Source: an uncultured Eubacteriales bacterium
GTDB lineage: Bacteria > Bacillota > Clostridia > Oscillospirales > Oscillospiraceae
Assembly (NCBI GenBank): GCA_900551995.1
Contig: URXW01000063.1
Coordinates: 1 to 5,852 of the forward strand
Direction of reading: 5' to 3'
DNA: 5,852 bases
Position 1 is the stretch's first letter, and every line of letters begins with the position of its first letter. The notes under the pieces were generated by a model. That model was given only the letters and a program-made list of their open reading frames with translations. It was not told the origin of the DNA and did not search any database. Both the position numbers and the translations under genes were made by a program. Below, one piece after another: positions 1 to 4,800 of the stretch.

Positions 1-1016
1 TCGGGGTTGATGCCCTTGAAGGGCTCGCTGCCGGTGAAGTTCTTCACGGCCTCCACCACGGCGGGGATACGGCTGGAGCCGCCCACCATCAGCACCTTGG
101 CGAGATCAGAGGGCTTCAGGCCCGCGTCGGACATAGCCTGACGCACGGGACCCATGGTGGCCTCCACCAGATGACCGGTCAGCTCGTTGAACTTGGCGCG
201 GGTCAGCGTCACGTCCAGATGCTTGGGGCCGGTGGCGTCTGCGGTGATATAGGGCAGGTTGATGTTGCTGCTGGTCACGCCGGACAGCTCGATCTTCGCC
301 TTCTCCGCGGCCTCCTTCAGACGCTGCATAGCCACCTTGTCGCCGCTCAGATCAATGCCGTCGGACTTCTTGAACTCGCTGACCAGATACTTCATCACGC
401 ACTGGTCGAAGTCGTCGCCGCCCAGCCGGTTGTTGCCGGCGGTGGCAAGCACCTCGATCACGCCGTCGTCGATCTCCAGAATGGACACATCGAAGGTGCC
501 GCCGCCCAGGTCGTAGACCATGATCTTCTGCGCCTGCTCCTTGTCCACGCCGTAGGCCAGTGCGGCGGCGGTAGGCTCGTTGATGATGCGCTTCACGTCC
601 AGACCGGCGATCTTACCGGCGTCCTTGGTGGCCTGCCGCTGGCTGTCGGTGAAGTAGGCGGGCACGGTGATGACTGCCTCGGTGACGGTGGTGCCCAGAT
701 ACGCCTCCGCGTCGCTCTTCAGCTTCTGCAGGATCATGGCACTGATCTCCTGGGGCGTGTAGCTCTTGCCGTCGATGGTCACCCGGTGGTCGGAGCCCAT
801 CTCACGCTTGATAGAGGAGATGGTGCGCTCGGGGTTGGTGATAGCCTGACGTTTTGCCACCTGCCCCACCATGCGCTCGCCGGTCTTGCTGAACGCCACC
901 ACAGAGGGGGTAGTGCGGTTGCCCTCCGCGTTGGGAATAACGACTGCCTCGCCGCCCTCCATGACGGCTACGCAGGAATTGGTCGTGCCGAGGTCGATAC
1001 CGATAACTTTAGACAT
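1..1016 (-). CDS. dnaK: Chaperone DnaK (Hsp70), N-terminal part, cut by window edge
   Basis: This is an ATP-driven Hsp70 chaperone of the cytoplasm that works with GrpE and DnaJ in protein folding. The visible 338 codons cover most of the actin-like nucleotide-binding domain; the substrate-binding domain lies outside the window. All three Hsp70 signatures are readable: IDLGTTNS at residues 7-14, the phosphate-2 loop YDLGGGTFDVSIL at 168-180, and VLMVGGSSRIPAVVE at 308-322. The peptide-bond motif INEPTAAALAYG is at 145-156. Between about residues 74 and 85 the protein lacks the roughly two-dozen-residue insert found in E. coli DnaK, which is the classical Gram-positive form. The ATG at 1016-1014 has a perfect AGGAGG (1030-1025) 8 nt upstream. 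The gene is the last of the hrcA-grpE-pspC-dnaK cluster in this window; dnaJ would be expected next, but that is an inference. Identity is certain. Confidence 0.98.
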   Translation of the reverse strand, partial: MSKVIGIDLGTTNSCVAVMEGGEAVVIPNAEGNRTTPSVVAFSKTGERMVGQVAKRQAITNPERTISSIKREMGSDHRVTIDGKSYTPQEISAMILQKLKSDAEAYLGTTVTEAVITVPAYFTDSQRQATKDAGKIAGLDVKRIINEPTAAALAYGVDKEQAQKIMVYDLGGGTFDVSILEIDDGVIEVLATAGNNRLGGDDFDQCVMKYLVSEFKKSDGIDLSGDKVAMQRLKEAAEKAKIELSGVTSSNINLPYITADATGPKHLDVTLTRAKFNELTGHLVEATMGPVRQAMSDAGLKPSDLAKVLMVGGSSRIPAVVEAVKNFTGSEPFKGINP

Positions 1017-1024
1017 AATGATTG

Positions 1025-1030
1025 CCTCCT
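1025..1030 (-). promoter_or_regulatory. Ribosome binding site of dnaK
   Basis: AGGAGG lies 8 nt upstream of the dnaK ATG, inside an otherwise AT-rich leader. It fixes the start codon. Confidence 0.9.
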
Positions 1031-1067
1031 GTATATAGATGAAATAAAATTACTAACTGTATAGAAT

Positions 1068-1089
1068 CTTCCGGCGTTCCGCCGGGAAG
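1068..1089 (-). other. Hairpin in the pspC-dnaK intergenic leader
   Basis: On the minus strand CTTCC-C-GGCG pairs with CGCCGGAAG around a 3-nt GAA loop, giving a 9-bp stem with one bulged C. It sits in the 88-nt gap between the pspC-like gene and dnaK. The downstream sequence (ATTCTATACAG) is not a U-tract, so it is not a convincing intrinsic terminator. It could be an mRNA-stability or processing element protecting the dnaK part of the operon transcript, or a weak attenuator. That role is inference; the pairing is visible directly. Confidence 0.5.
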
Positions 1090-1104
1090 TTTGCCAGCTC
1101 CCGC

Positions 1105-1296
1105 TTACACGGGCTGCTCCGGCATGATCAGCGCGGCGATGATATACGCCAGCAGACCGCTGCCGCCCAGCAGACTGAACAGCACCCACGCCAGCCGGAT
1201 CAGCGTGGCGTCCACATTGAAATACTCCGCGATACCGCCGCAGACACCGGCTATCTTCTTGTCCGTGGCACTTTTATACAACTTTTTTCCGTTCAT
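1105..1296 (-). CDS. Small PspC-domain membrane protein within the heat-shock operon
   Basis: This is a 63-residue protein consisting of little more than one PspC domain. A basic N-terminus (KKLYKS) leads into the family hallmark KKIAGVCGGIAEYF at residues 13-26, then NVDATLIRLAWVLF, and a hydrophobic, glycine-containing membrane segment at about 34-58, ending MPEQPV. PspC proteins are known from the phage-shock / envelope-stress response, and small stand-alone versions are common in Firmicutes, usually of unknown function. The ATG at 1296 has AGGAGG (1309-1304) 7 nt upstream. The gene begins 16 nt after the grpE stop with no terminator between them, so it should be cotranscribed with grpE and dnaK under HrcA control. 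Its placement between grpE and dnaK is unusual relative to the standard hrcA-grpE-dnaK-dnaJ order. Family assignment is strong; function is unknown. A link to envelope or heat stress is inference. Confidence 0.93.
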   Translation of the reverse strand: MNGKKLYKSATDKKIAGVCGGIAEYFNVDATLIRLAWVLFSLLGGSGLLAYIIAALIMPEQPV

Positions 1297-1312
1297 ACTT
1301 TAGCCTCCTATA

Positions 1313-1888
1313 TCAGTTGGCGACCTTCACCATGGCGAAGCGGAGCACCTTGTCCCCCAGGGTGTAGCCCTTCTGGAAAACCTCCACGATGGTGTTTTCC
1401 TCCGCGTTTTCGTCCTCGGTGTGCATCACCGCATTGTGAACCTCCGGGTTGAATTTCTCCCCGAAAGCGGGGATCTCTGCAACATTCAGCTTGGTCAAGA
1501 CCTCTTGGAACTGCTTGCAGATCATCTCCATGCCCTGCCGGTGGGGGTCGCCCTCCTCGAACTGGGTCACGCCCCGCTCCAGGTTATCCAAAACCCCCAA
1601 AAACGGCTTGATGGTGTCGATCTTCGCGTCGTCATATACGTGTTCCTTCTCCCGCGCCGTCCGTTTCCGGAAGTTGTCGTACTCCGCCGCCAGACGGAGA
1701 TACTTGTCGTTGGCGTCGGCAAGCGTCTTTGCCAGCTCCTCCATCTGCGCCATCTGCGCCTTGGTGACGGTGTACGTCTCCTCCGCCGCGTCCGCCGTTT
1801 CCCCGGCGGCGATCTCCGTCACTTCTTCCACGGTATTTTCCGTGATCTCCTCTTGTTCCTGCTGCTTCTTGTTATCCTTTTCGCTCAT
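1313..1888 (-). CDS. grpE: Nucleotide exchange factor GrpE
   Basis: GrpE dimers release ADP from DnaK and act as a thermosensor of the chaperone cycle in the cytoplasm. The 191-residue product has a disordered, acidic Glu/Thr-rich N-terminus (1 to about 45), a long helical coiled-coil region with the conserved YLRLAAEYDNFRKRTAREKE stretch (63-82), the helix pair around FLGVLDNLERG (96-106), and the C-terminal beta domain that contacts DnaK. The GrpE signature is complete: FNPEVHNAV at 146-154 and GYTLGDKVLRFAMVKV at 174-189. Length is typical. The ATG (1888-1886) overlaps the hrcA TGA (1887-1885) as ATGA, implying translational coupling; GGAGG at 1903-1899 lies 10 nt upstream within the 3' end of hrcA. 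The gene belongs to the CIRCE-controlled operon. Confidence 0.97.
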   Translation of the reverse strand: MSEKDNKKQQEQEEITENTVEEVTEIAAGETADAAEETYTVTKAQMAQMEELAKTLADANDKYLRLAAEYDNFRKRTAREKEHVYDDAKIDTIKPFLGVLDNLERGVTQFEEGDPHRQGMEMICKQFQEVLTKLNVAEIPAFGEKFNPEVHNAVMHTEDENAEENTIVEVFQKGYTLGDKVLRFAMVKVAN

Positions 1889-2928
1889 TCCGTTGTATCC
1901 TCCGGTAGCTGTTTTTTACCAAACATACGGCTCAAGCTCTCCGCAAAGTAGCTGAGCCGCGCCGCCACGGCGGCGTAATCCATTCGCGTGGGGCCCACCA
2001 CGCCCACCAGCCCGCGCATATTGTCACCAATGTCGTAGCTGGCGATCACGACGCTGCTCTCCTTCAGCGCGTCGTTGACATTTTCCGGGCCTATCAGTAT
2101 CTCCATAGGGGTGTTCCCCGCCGGAATGGGAAGATTTTCCTTATTATCGACCATAAAGCTCATGAGATCGTGGGCCTTGTCGATGTCCCGGAATTCCGGG
2201 AATTTCAGCAGCTGGCTTGCGCCGCTGGTATACACCTGCTGGTGCCGGGATTCCTCCAGCAGCGACCCGGCGTACTCCGTCACCTGATTCAAAAGCAGGA
2301 ACCACTGTCCGGACACCTGCTCGCTGAGATTCATCAGCGTGGCGTTCATCTTCTCTGCGGGAACGCCGGTGAAATGGGTGTTCAGCAGATGGCTCAGCTG
2401 TGGCAGCGTCTCCGCGTCCACCGGCAGGGCGGCGCGCAGCAGCTGGCTTTTCACCCGGCTGTCCGACAGCATCACCACGGCGATGAAGCCGCTCTCGTCC
2501 ACGGCGATCAGCTCGAACCGCTGCACCGTGGTGGCGGAACGGGGATCCGCCACGGCGTAGGTGGGGTAGCCCACGAAGCTGGACACCATCTGTCCCGCCT
2601 GGTCGATGACCTGCTCCACCTGCTGCAAGGGCTTTGCCAGCGCGGTGTTGATGGTGGCCTCCTCCTCTGCCGAAAGGGGCTTGCGCTCCATCAGCTCGTT
2701 GACGTACAGGCGGTAGCCCTTCGCCGACGGGATGCGCCCCGCCGAGGTGTGGGGCTGCTCCAAATAGCCCATCTCCGTCAAGTCCGCCAGCTCGTTGCGG
2801 ACGGTGGCGGAGCTGACCTTTTCCGGCATCAGCTCCACGATGGCCTTGGAACCCACCGGTTCGGCACTGTTGATGTAGCTGTCCACCACGATCTTCAATA
2901 TTTGCTTTTTTCGTTGTGTCAGTTCCAT
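1885..2928 (-). CDS. hrcA: Heat-inducible transcription repressor HrcA
   Basis: HrcA is the DNA-binding repressor of class I heat-shock operons. It binds CIRCE, and its activity depends on the GroE chaperonin in characterised Firmicutes. Taking the ATG at 2928, the product is 347 residues, the usual length. The N-terminal winged helix-turn-helix starts ELTQRKKQILKIVVDSYINS and contains the family-defining SSATVRNELADLTEMGYLEQPHTSAGRIPSAKGYRLYVN (about 39-77). A central GAF-like dimerisation region follows, with the late motif IGPENVNDALKESSVVIASY and the C-terminal GLVGVVGPTRMDYAAVAARLSYFAESL. The ATG is chosen because homologues begin MxLTxRQ and GGAGAG (2940-2935) lies 6 nt upstream. An in-frame GTG at 2949, inside the CIRCE, would add seven residues (MLNGEHS). 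The stop overlaps the grpE start by 4 nt. Confidence 0.97.
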   Translation of the reverse strand: MELTQRKKQILKIVVDSYINSAEPVGSKAIVELMPEKVSSATVRNELADLTEMGYLEQPHTSAGRIPSAKGYRLYVNELMERKPLSAEEEATINTALAKPLQQVEQVIDQAGQMVSSFVGYPTYAVADPRSATTVQRFELIAVDESGFIAVVMLSDSRVKSQLLRAALPVDAETLPQLSHLLNTHFTGVPAEKMNATLMNLSEQVSGQWFLLLNQVTEYAGSLLEESRHQQVYTSGASQLLKFPEFRDIDKAHDLMSFMVDNKENLPIPAGNTPMEILIGPENVNDALKESSVVIASYDIGDNMRGLVGVVGPTRMDYAAVAARLSYFAESLSRMFGKKQLPEDTTE

Positions 2929-2934
2929 ACTATG

Positions 2935-2940
2935 CTCTCC
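2935..2940 (-). promoter_or_regulatory. Ribosome binding site favouring the ATG start of hrcA
   Basis: GGAGAG is 6 nt upstream of the ATG at 2928. A second, stronger-looking GGGAGG (2960-2955) sits in the CIRCE spacer, 5 nt upstream of an in-frame GTG at 2949. The sequence therefore offers two start options; family alignment favours the ATG. Confidence 0.6.
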
Positions 2941-2942
2941 GT

Positions 2943-2969
2943 TTAGCACTCTTTCCTCCCGAGTGCTAA
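2943..2969 (-). promoter_or_regulatory. CIRCE operator (HrcA binding site)
   Basis: This is a perfect match to the CIRCE consensus: arm TTAGCACTC (2943-2951), 9-nt spacer, arm GAGTGCTAA (2961-2969). One more T/A pair outside (2942 and 2970) extends the arms to 10 bp. It lies between the vegetative promoter and hrcA and covers the predicted transcription start, so bound HrcA would block initiation of the whole hrcA-grpE-pspC-dnaK operon. In the RNA it would also form a 5' hairpin with a Shine-Dalgarno-like GGGAGG in the loop. Confidence 0.97.
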
Positions 2970-2973
2970 AGGA

Positions 2974-3002
2974 AGTGTACCACCCGCCGCCGCCATTGTC
3001 AA
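2974..3002 (-). promoter_or_regulatory. Vegetative (sigma-A type) promoter of the hrcA operon
   Basis: On the minus strand a perfect -35 box TTGACA (3002-2997) is followed after 17 nt by the -10 box TACACT (2979-2974). The predicted start, about 7 nt downstream (near 2967), falls inside the distal CIRCE arm. A strong housekeeping promoter with a CIRCE at +1 is the expected class I heat-shock arrangement. Confidence 0.88.
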
Positions 3003-3036
3003 TAGCCGGGGTTTTAATTATTTGTGAACAACGGGG

Positions 3037-3071
3037 AAAAGGCCGCTCCGCGGTAAGCGGAACGACCTTTT
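3037..3071 (-). terminator. Intrinsic terminator of the AI-2E permease gene
   Basis: Two 15-nt arms (3037-3051 and 3057-3071) surround a 5-nt loop. Read on the minus strand, 13 Watson-Crick pairs and two U-G wobbles form a continuous stem with AAAA at one foot and UUUU at the other. On the plus strand the same two positions would be A-C mismatches, so the structure is specific for minus-strand transcripts. It starts 32 nt past the permease stop codon and separates that gene from the hrcA promoter. Confidence 0.85.
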
Positions 3072-3102
3072 GTGCTTATATTTAAGTAGCGGCGCGCCTG
3101 CT

Positions 3103-4263
3103 TCACGGCTGCGCCGGGGGCGCGGCGTCCGGCTTGGCGGGCTTGGAGCGGATGAAATCCTGCACCAGCGCGTAGACCACGGAGCACACGGGCACACCCA
3201 GCAGCATCCCCGCCACACCGAAGGCTCCGCCGCCGATGGTCACCGCCGCCAGCACCCACAGTCCCGGCAGCCCCACGGATTTGCCCACCACGCGGGGATA
3301 GATCAGGTTTCCCTCCACCTGCTGTAAGATCAGCAGGAAAACGAGGAACGTCAGAGCCTTGATGGGGCTTTGGAACACGATAAGGAACGCGCCGGTGGCT
3401 GCGCCGATCCACGCGCCGAAAATGGGGATCAGCGACAGCGTGCCGATGATGACCGACACCGGCAGCGCGTAGGGCAGCCGCAGCAGCAGCATACCGAGAC
3501 AGCAGAGCGTGCCGAGGATAAACGCCTCCGTCACCTGCCCGGTGACGAAGCTGGAAAAGGCGTTGTTGGTAAGGCTCAGCAGATGCATGAGCCGGTCAGC
3601 CACCCGCTGGGGCAGCGCGCGGCGCAGGAGGCGGCGGGACTGGGACAGAAGCGTTTCCTTCTGCGCCAGCAGGTACAGGGAGAACACGAGAGCCAGCAGG
3701 AAATTCACCAACGCGCCCACGATGGAGGTGGTGATGTTCAGGGTGGTGTTCACCACACTGTCGCCCTTTTCGGTAAGGAAGCCGGTGATGGTGTCCCGCA
3801 CCTGGTTGGCACTGAGCGTCATCTCCGGCAGGGTAACGCCGTGTTGGGTGGCGAAGCCGCTGAGATCCTCCCACCACGACTGCACCTGCGCCACGTAGGT
3901 GGGGATGTTCGCCACGAGGGTGGAGCCGGCCTCCTCCAGACGGGGAATCAGGATAAAGAAGATGGCGAAAATAATGCCCACAAACAGCACCATGGTCAGC
4001 GTCAGGCAGACGGGACGCTTCAGCTTCTCCCGCCACGGGCTGCGCCACTTGGCGAGAGCGCGGCACCACAGCCGCTCCAGCCCCGCCATCATCAGATTCA
4101 GCACGAAGGCGATACAGATGCCGGTAAGCAGGGGCGACAGCAGCCGGAGCAGACCGCTGAGGACGCTGCCCAGCCAGCGGAGATTGTTCAGCCCCCAGTA
4201 CAGCAGTGCCGCAAAAGCGATCAGCAGCATGATGCGCTTGCAGTTCTTTTTATCCAGTTCCAA
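3103..4263 (-). CDS. AI-2E family (YdbI/PerM-type) transporter
   Basis: This 386-residue integral membrane protein belongs to the AI-2E family (PF01594), a broad permease group named after an autoinducer-2 exporter; other members move Na+/H+ or are uncharacterised, so the substrate is unknown. Hydrophobic segments lie at about 11-28, 33-58, 86-106, 177-200, 241-295, 302-316 and 334-368, with the usual large soluble loop (about 107-176) after the third. The family hallmark is at 315-334: QVEGNLIYPRVVGKSVGLPG, followed by AGMLLGVPV (351-359). A Pro/Ala/Lys-rich tail follows. The start is a TTG (4263-4261) chosen because GGGAGG (4279-4274) lies 10 nt upstream and the open frame matches the family N-terminus. 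The next ATG (4230) has only a weak purine stretch and would cut into the first helix. The gene appears monocistronic. Confidence 0.94.
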   Translation of the reverse strand: MELDKKNCKRIMLLIAFAALLYWGLNNLRWLGSVLSGLLRLLSPLLTGICIAFVLNLMMAGLERLWCRALAKWRSPWREKLKRPVCLTLTMVLFVGIIFAIFFILIPRLEEAGSTLVANIPTYVAQVQSWWEDLSGFATQHGVTLPEMTLSANQVRDTITGFLTEKGDSVVNTTLNITTSIVGALVNFLLALVFSLYLLAQKETLLSQSRRLLRRALPQRVADRLMHLLSLTNNAFSSFVTGQVTEAFILGTLCCLGMLLLRLPYALPVSVIIGTLSLIPIFGAWIGAATGAFLIVFQSPIKALTFLVFLLILQQVEGNLIYPRVVGKSVGLPGLWVLAAVTIGGGAFGVAGMLLGVPVCSVVYALVQDFIRSKPAKPDAAPPAQP

Positions 4264-4273
4264 AGCGAAATCG

Positions 4274-4279
4274 CCTCCC
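4274..4279 (-). promoter_or_regulatory. Ribosome binding site supporting a TTG start
   Basis: GGGAGG lies 10 nt upstream of the TTG at 4263-4261. No ATG or GTG in the permease frame lies at a suitable distance, so this site decides for the TTG. Confidence 0.75.
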
Positions 4280-4311
4280 GTTGGTCATATTCTAAGCTGG
4301 TTACATTCTAA
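4280..4311 (-). repeat. Tandem 16-bp imperfect direct repeat in the permease leader
   Basis: Two adjacent 16-bp units, 4296-4311 and 4280-4295, read TTAGAATGTAACCAGC and TTAGAATATGACCAAC on the minus strand (13 of 16 identical). They lie just downstream of the possible -10 box and just upstream of the SD, a position suited to a repressor or an RNA element. No known regulator motif is recognised. Confidence 0.6.
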
Positions 4312-4316
4312 ATAGT

Positions 4317-4346
4317 ATGATACCATGTTTTCCGTGAAGATGCCAT
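4317..4346 (-). promoter_or_regulatory. Possible extended -10 promoter of the AI-2E permease gene
   Basis: On the minus strand TGG-TATCAT (4325-4317) resembles an extended -10 element (TGnTATAAT). The best -35 is poor: ATGGCA (4/6) with an 18-nt spacer, ending near 4341. The site is plausible from its position about 55 nt upstream of the TTG, but the assignment is tentative. Confidence 0.4.
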
Positions 4347-4693
4347 CGGGAAAACGGGGGAAAGGGAAAACTTTCTGTGAACAGCACCCCCTCTAAGCGT
4401 CATCAAGGCGGCAGACAGCGCACCGCATTTTGTAATTTAATGCACAAACACAAAAGCGCAGAGCGCAACATCCGCCCCACGCCCTTCTCCCGGATCGCCA
4501 CTCTTTGCAGCAAACCTCCCGATTTGAAATGGATCAACTCAACAGGTACGGTCCATTTTGCACTCATTTGACGCATGCTCTCGTCCCCCCAACAGAAGAT
4601 TGAATCATGGGCGGCGGGCATATCTTGCTCGTGCGTGATGGCTCTCCACGCAGAGGTTGCCTTTCCAACATTTTGTATGGCAAGGCGGTGCGT
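4326..4693. other. Intergenic block without a recognisable gene
   Basis: This block sits between the divergent permease and Rrf2 promoters. GC over 4381-4740 is about 51% by hand count, below the coding neighbours. The left end is a G/A-rich run (4347-4370). Long open frames exist on both strands (minus strand up to 126 codons ending at 4403; plus strand 64 codons from a GTG at 4377), but none has a well-placed SD and start, and none reads like a known family. An inverted repeat AAATGGA / TCCATTT (4527-4533, 4552-4558) encloses an 18-nt loop. It could be a decayed gene, an interspersed intergenic repeat, or a non-coding RNA; nothing seen decides between these. Confidence 0.4.
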
Positions 4694-4735
4694 TTTTCGG
4701 AATATGACAGAATGACGGTATAATTCCTCCGAAAA
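4694..4735 (+). repeat. Inverted repeat TTTTCGGA / TCCGAAAA upstream of rrf2
   Basis: Perfect 8-bp arms (4694-4701 and 4728-4735) flank 26 nt that contain a perfect TATAAT (4719-4724). With the arm itself as a weak -35 (TTCGGA, 17-nt spacer) this could be a second, upstream promoter, or the arms could be operator half-sites. A chance match cannot be excluded. Confidence 0.35.
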
Positions 4736-4736
4736 T

Positions 4737-4766
4737 ATCTTGACAATATTTATCAAGATTGATAAA
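4737..4766 (+). promoter_or_regulatory. Probable operator: two nested dyads over the rrf2 promoter
   Basis: Dyad 1 is ATCTTGA (4737-4743), 9 nt, TCAAGAT (4753-4759). Dyad 2 is TTTATCAA (4749-4756), GA, TTGATAAA (4759-4766), an 18-bp near-continuous palindrome with perfect 8-bp arms. The two share the central TCAAGAT half. Dyad 1 covers the -35 box and dyad 2 covers the -10 box. Rrf2-family regulators typically bind AT-rich dyads at their own promoters, so autorepression by the adjacent regulator is the natural inference. Confidence 0.7.
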
Positions 4767-4768
4767 AT
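4740..4768 (+). promoter_or_regulatory. Vegetative promoter of the rrf2-acyl-CoA dehydrogenase unit
   Basis: A perfect -35 TTGACA (4740-4745), a 17-nt spacer and the -10 TAAAAT (4763-4768) lie 32 nt upstream of the regulator's ATG. It is a strong sigma-A type promoter, consistent with a need for a repressor. Confidence 0.88.
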
Positions 4769-4784
4769 GGATATATAACCCAAA

Positions 4785-4790
4785 AAGGAG
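4785..4790 (+). promoter_or_regulatory. Ribosome binding site of the Rrf2-type regulator
   Basis: AAGGAG lies 10 nt before the ATG at 4801. It rules out the longer in-frame ATG at 4759, which lies within the promoter, upstream of the likely transcription start. A further ATG at 4791 directly abuts this SD and is out of frame. Confidence 0.8.
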
Positions 4791-4800
4791 ATGCAGGGAT

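Noticed and set aside
171..1064. Long open frame (297 codons) on the plus strand, antisense to dnaK
   Set aside because: It is a shadow of GC-rich dnaK codons; its protein is low-complexity His/Gly/Leu/Val-rich and it has no SD. The opposite strand encodes unmistakable DnaK.
968..1189. Minus-strand open frame spanning the pspC tail, the hairpin and the dnaK start
   Set aside because: Out of frame with both flanking genes and without an SD; both neighbours are clearly identified.
2170..2946. Plus-strand open frame antisense to hrcA
   Set aside because: The translation is rich in His/Arg/Gln/Leu and matches no fold; the complementary strand is a full HrcA.
3014..3412. Minus-strand open frame in another phase, overlapping the 3' end of the permease gene and its terminator
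   Set aside because: It runs through the intrinsic terminator and out of frame over conserved permease sequence; no family resemblance.
3370..4311. 313-codon plus-strand open frame antisense to the AI-2E permease
   Set aside because: Gln/His/Arg-rich composition typical of antisense reading of a hydrophobic gene; no ribosome site; it crosses the permease promoter region.
4347..4370. G-rich run (GGG, GGGGG, GGG separated by A-rich linkers) as a G-quadruplex
   Set aside because: Only three separate G tracts of three or more are present, so a standard four-tract quadruplex is not supported.
4377..4571. 64-codon plus-strand frame starting at GTG in the intergenic block
   Set aside because: Only a weak purine run upstream and no recognisable protein; it overlaps the antisense open frame, as expected of non-coding or repeat DNA.
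4403..4783. 126-codon minus-strand frame in the intergenic block as a real gene
   Set aside because: Its start lies inside the Rrf2 promoter/operator, there is no SD at a proper distance (GGAGG at 4730-4726 has no start codon after it), and no family is recognised. Kept only as part of the orphan-block finding.
4759..4800. Longer Rrf2 start at the ATG at 4759 (14 extra residues)
   Set aside because: It falls between the -35 and -10 boxes, upstream of the probable transcription start, and the good SD serves the ATG at 4801, where family similarity begins.
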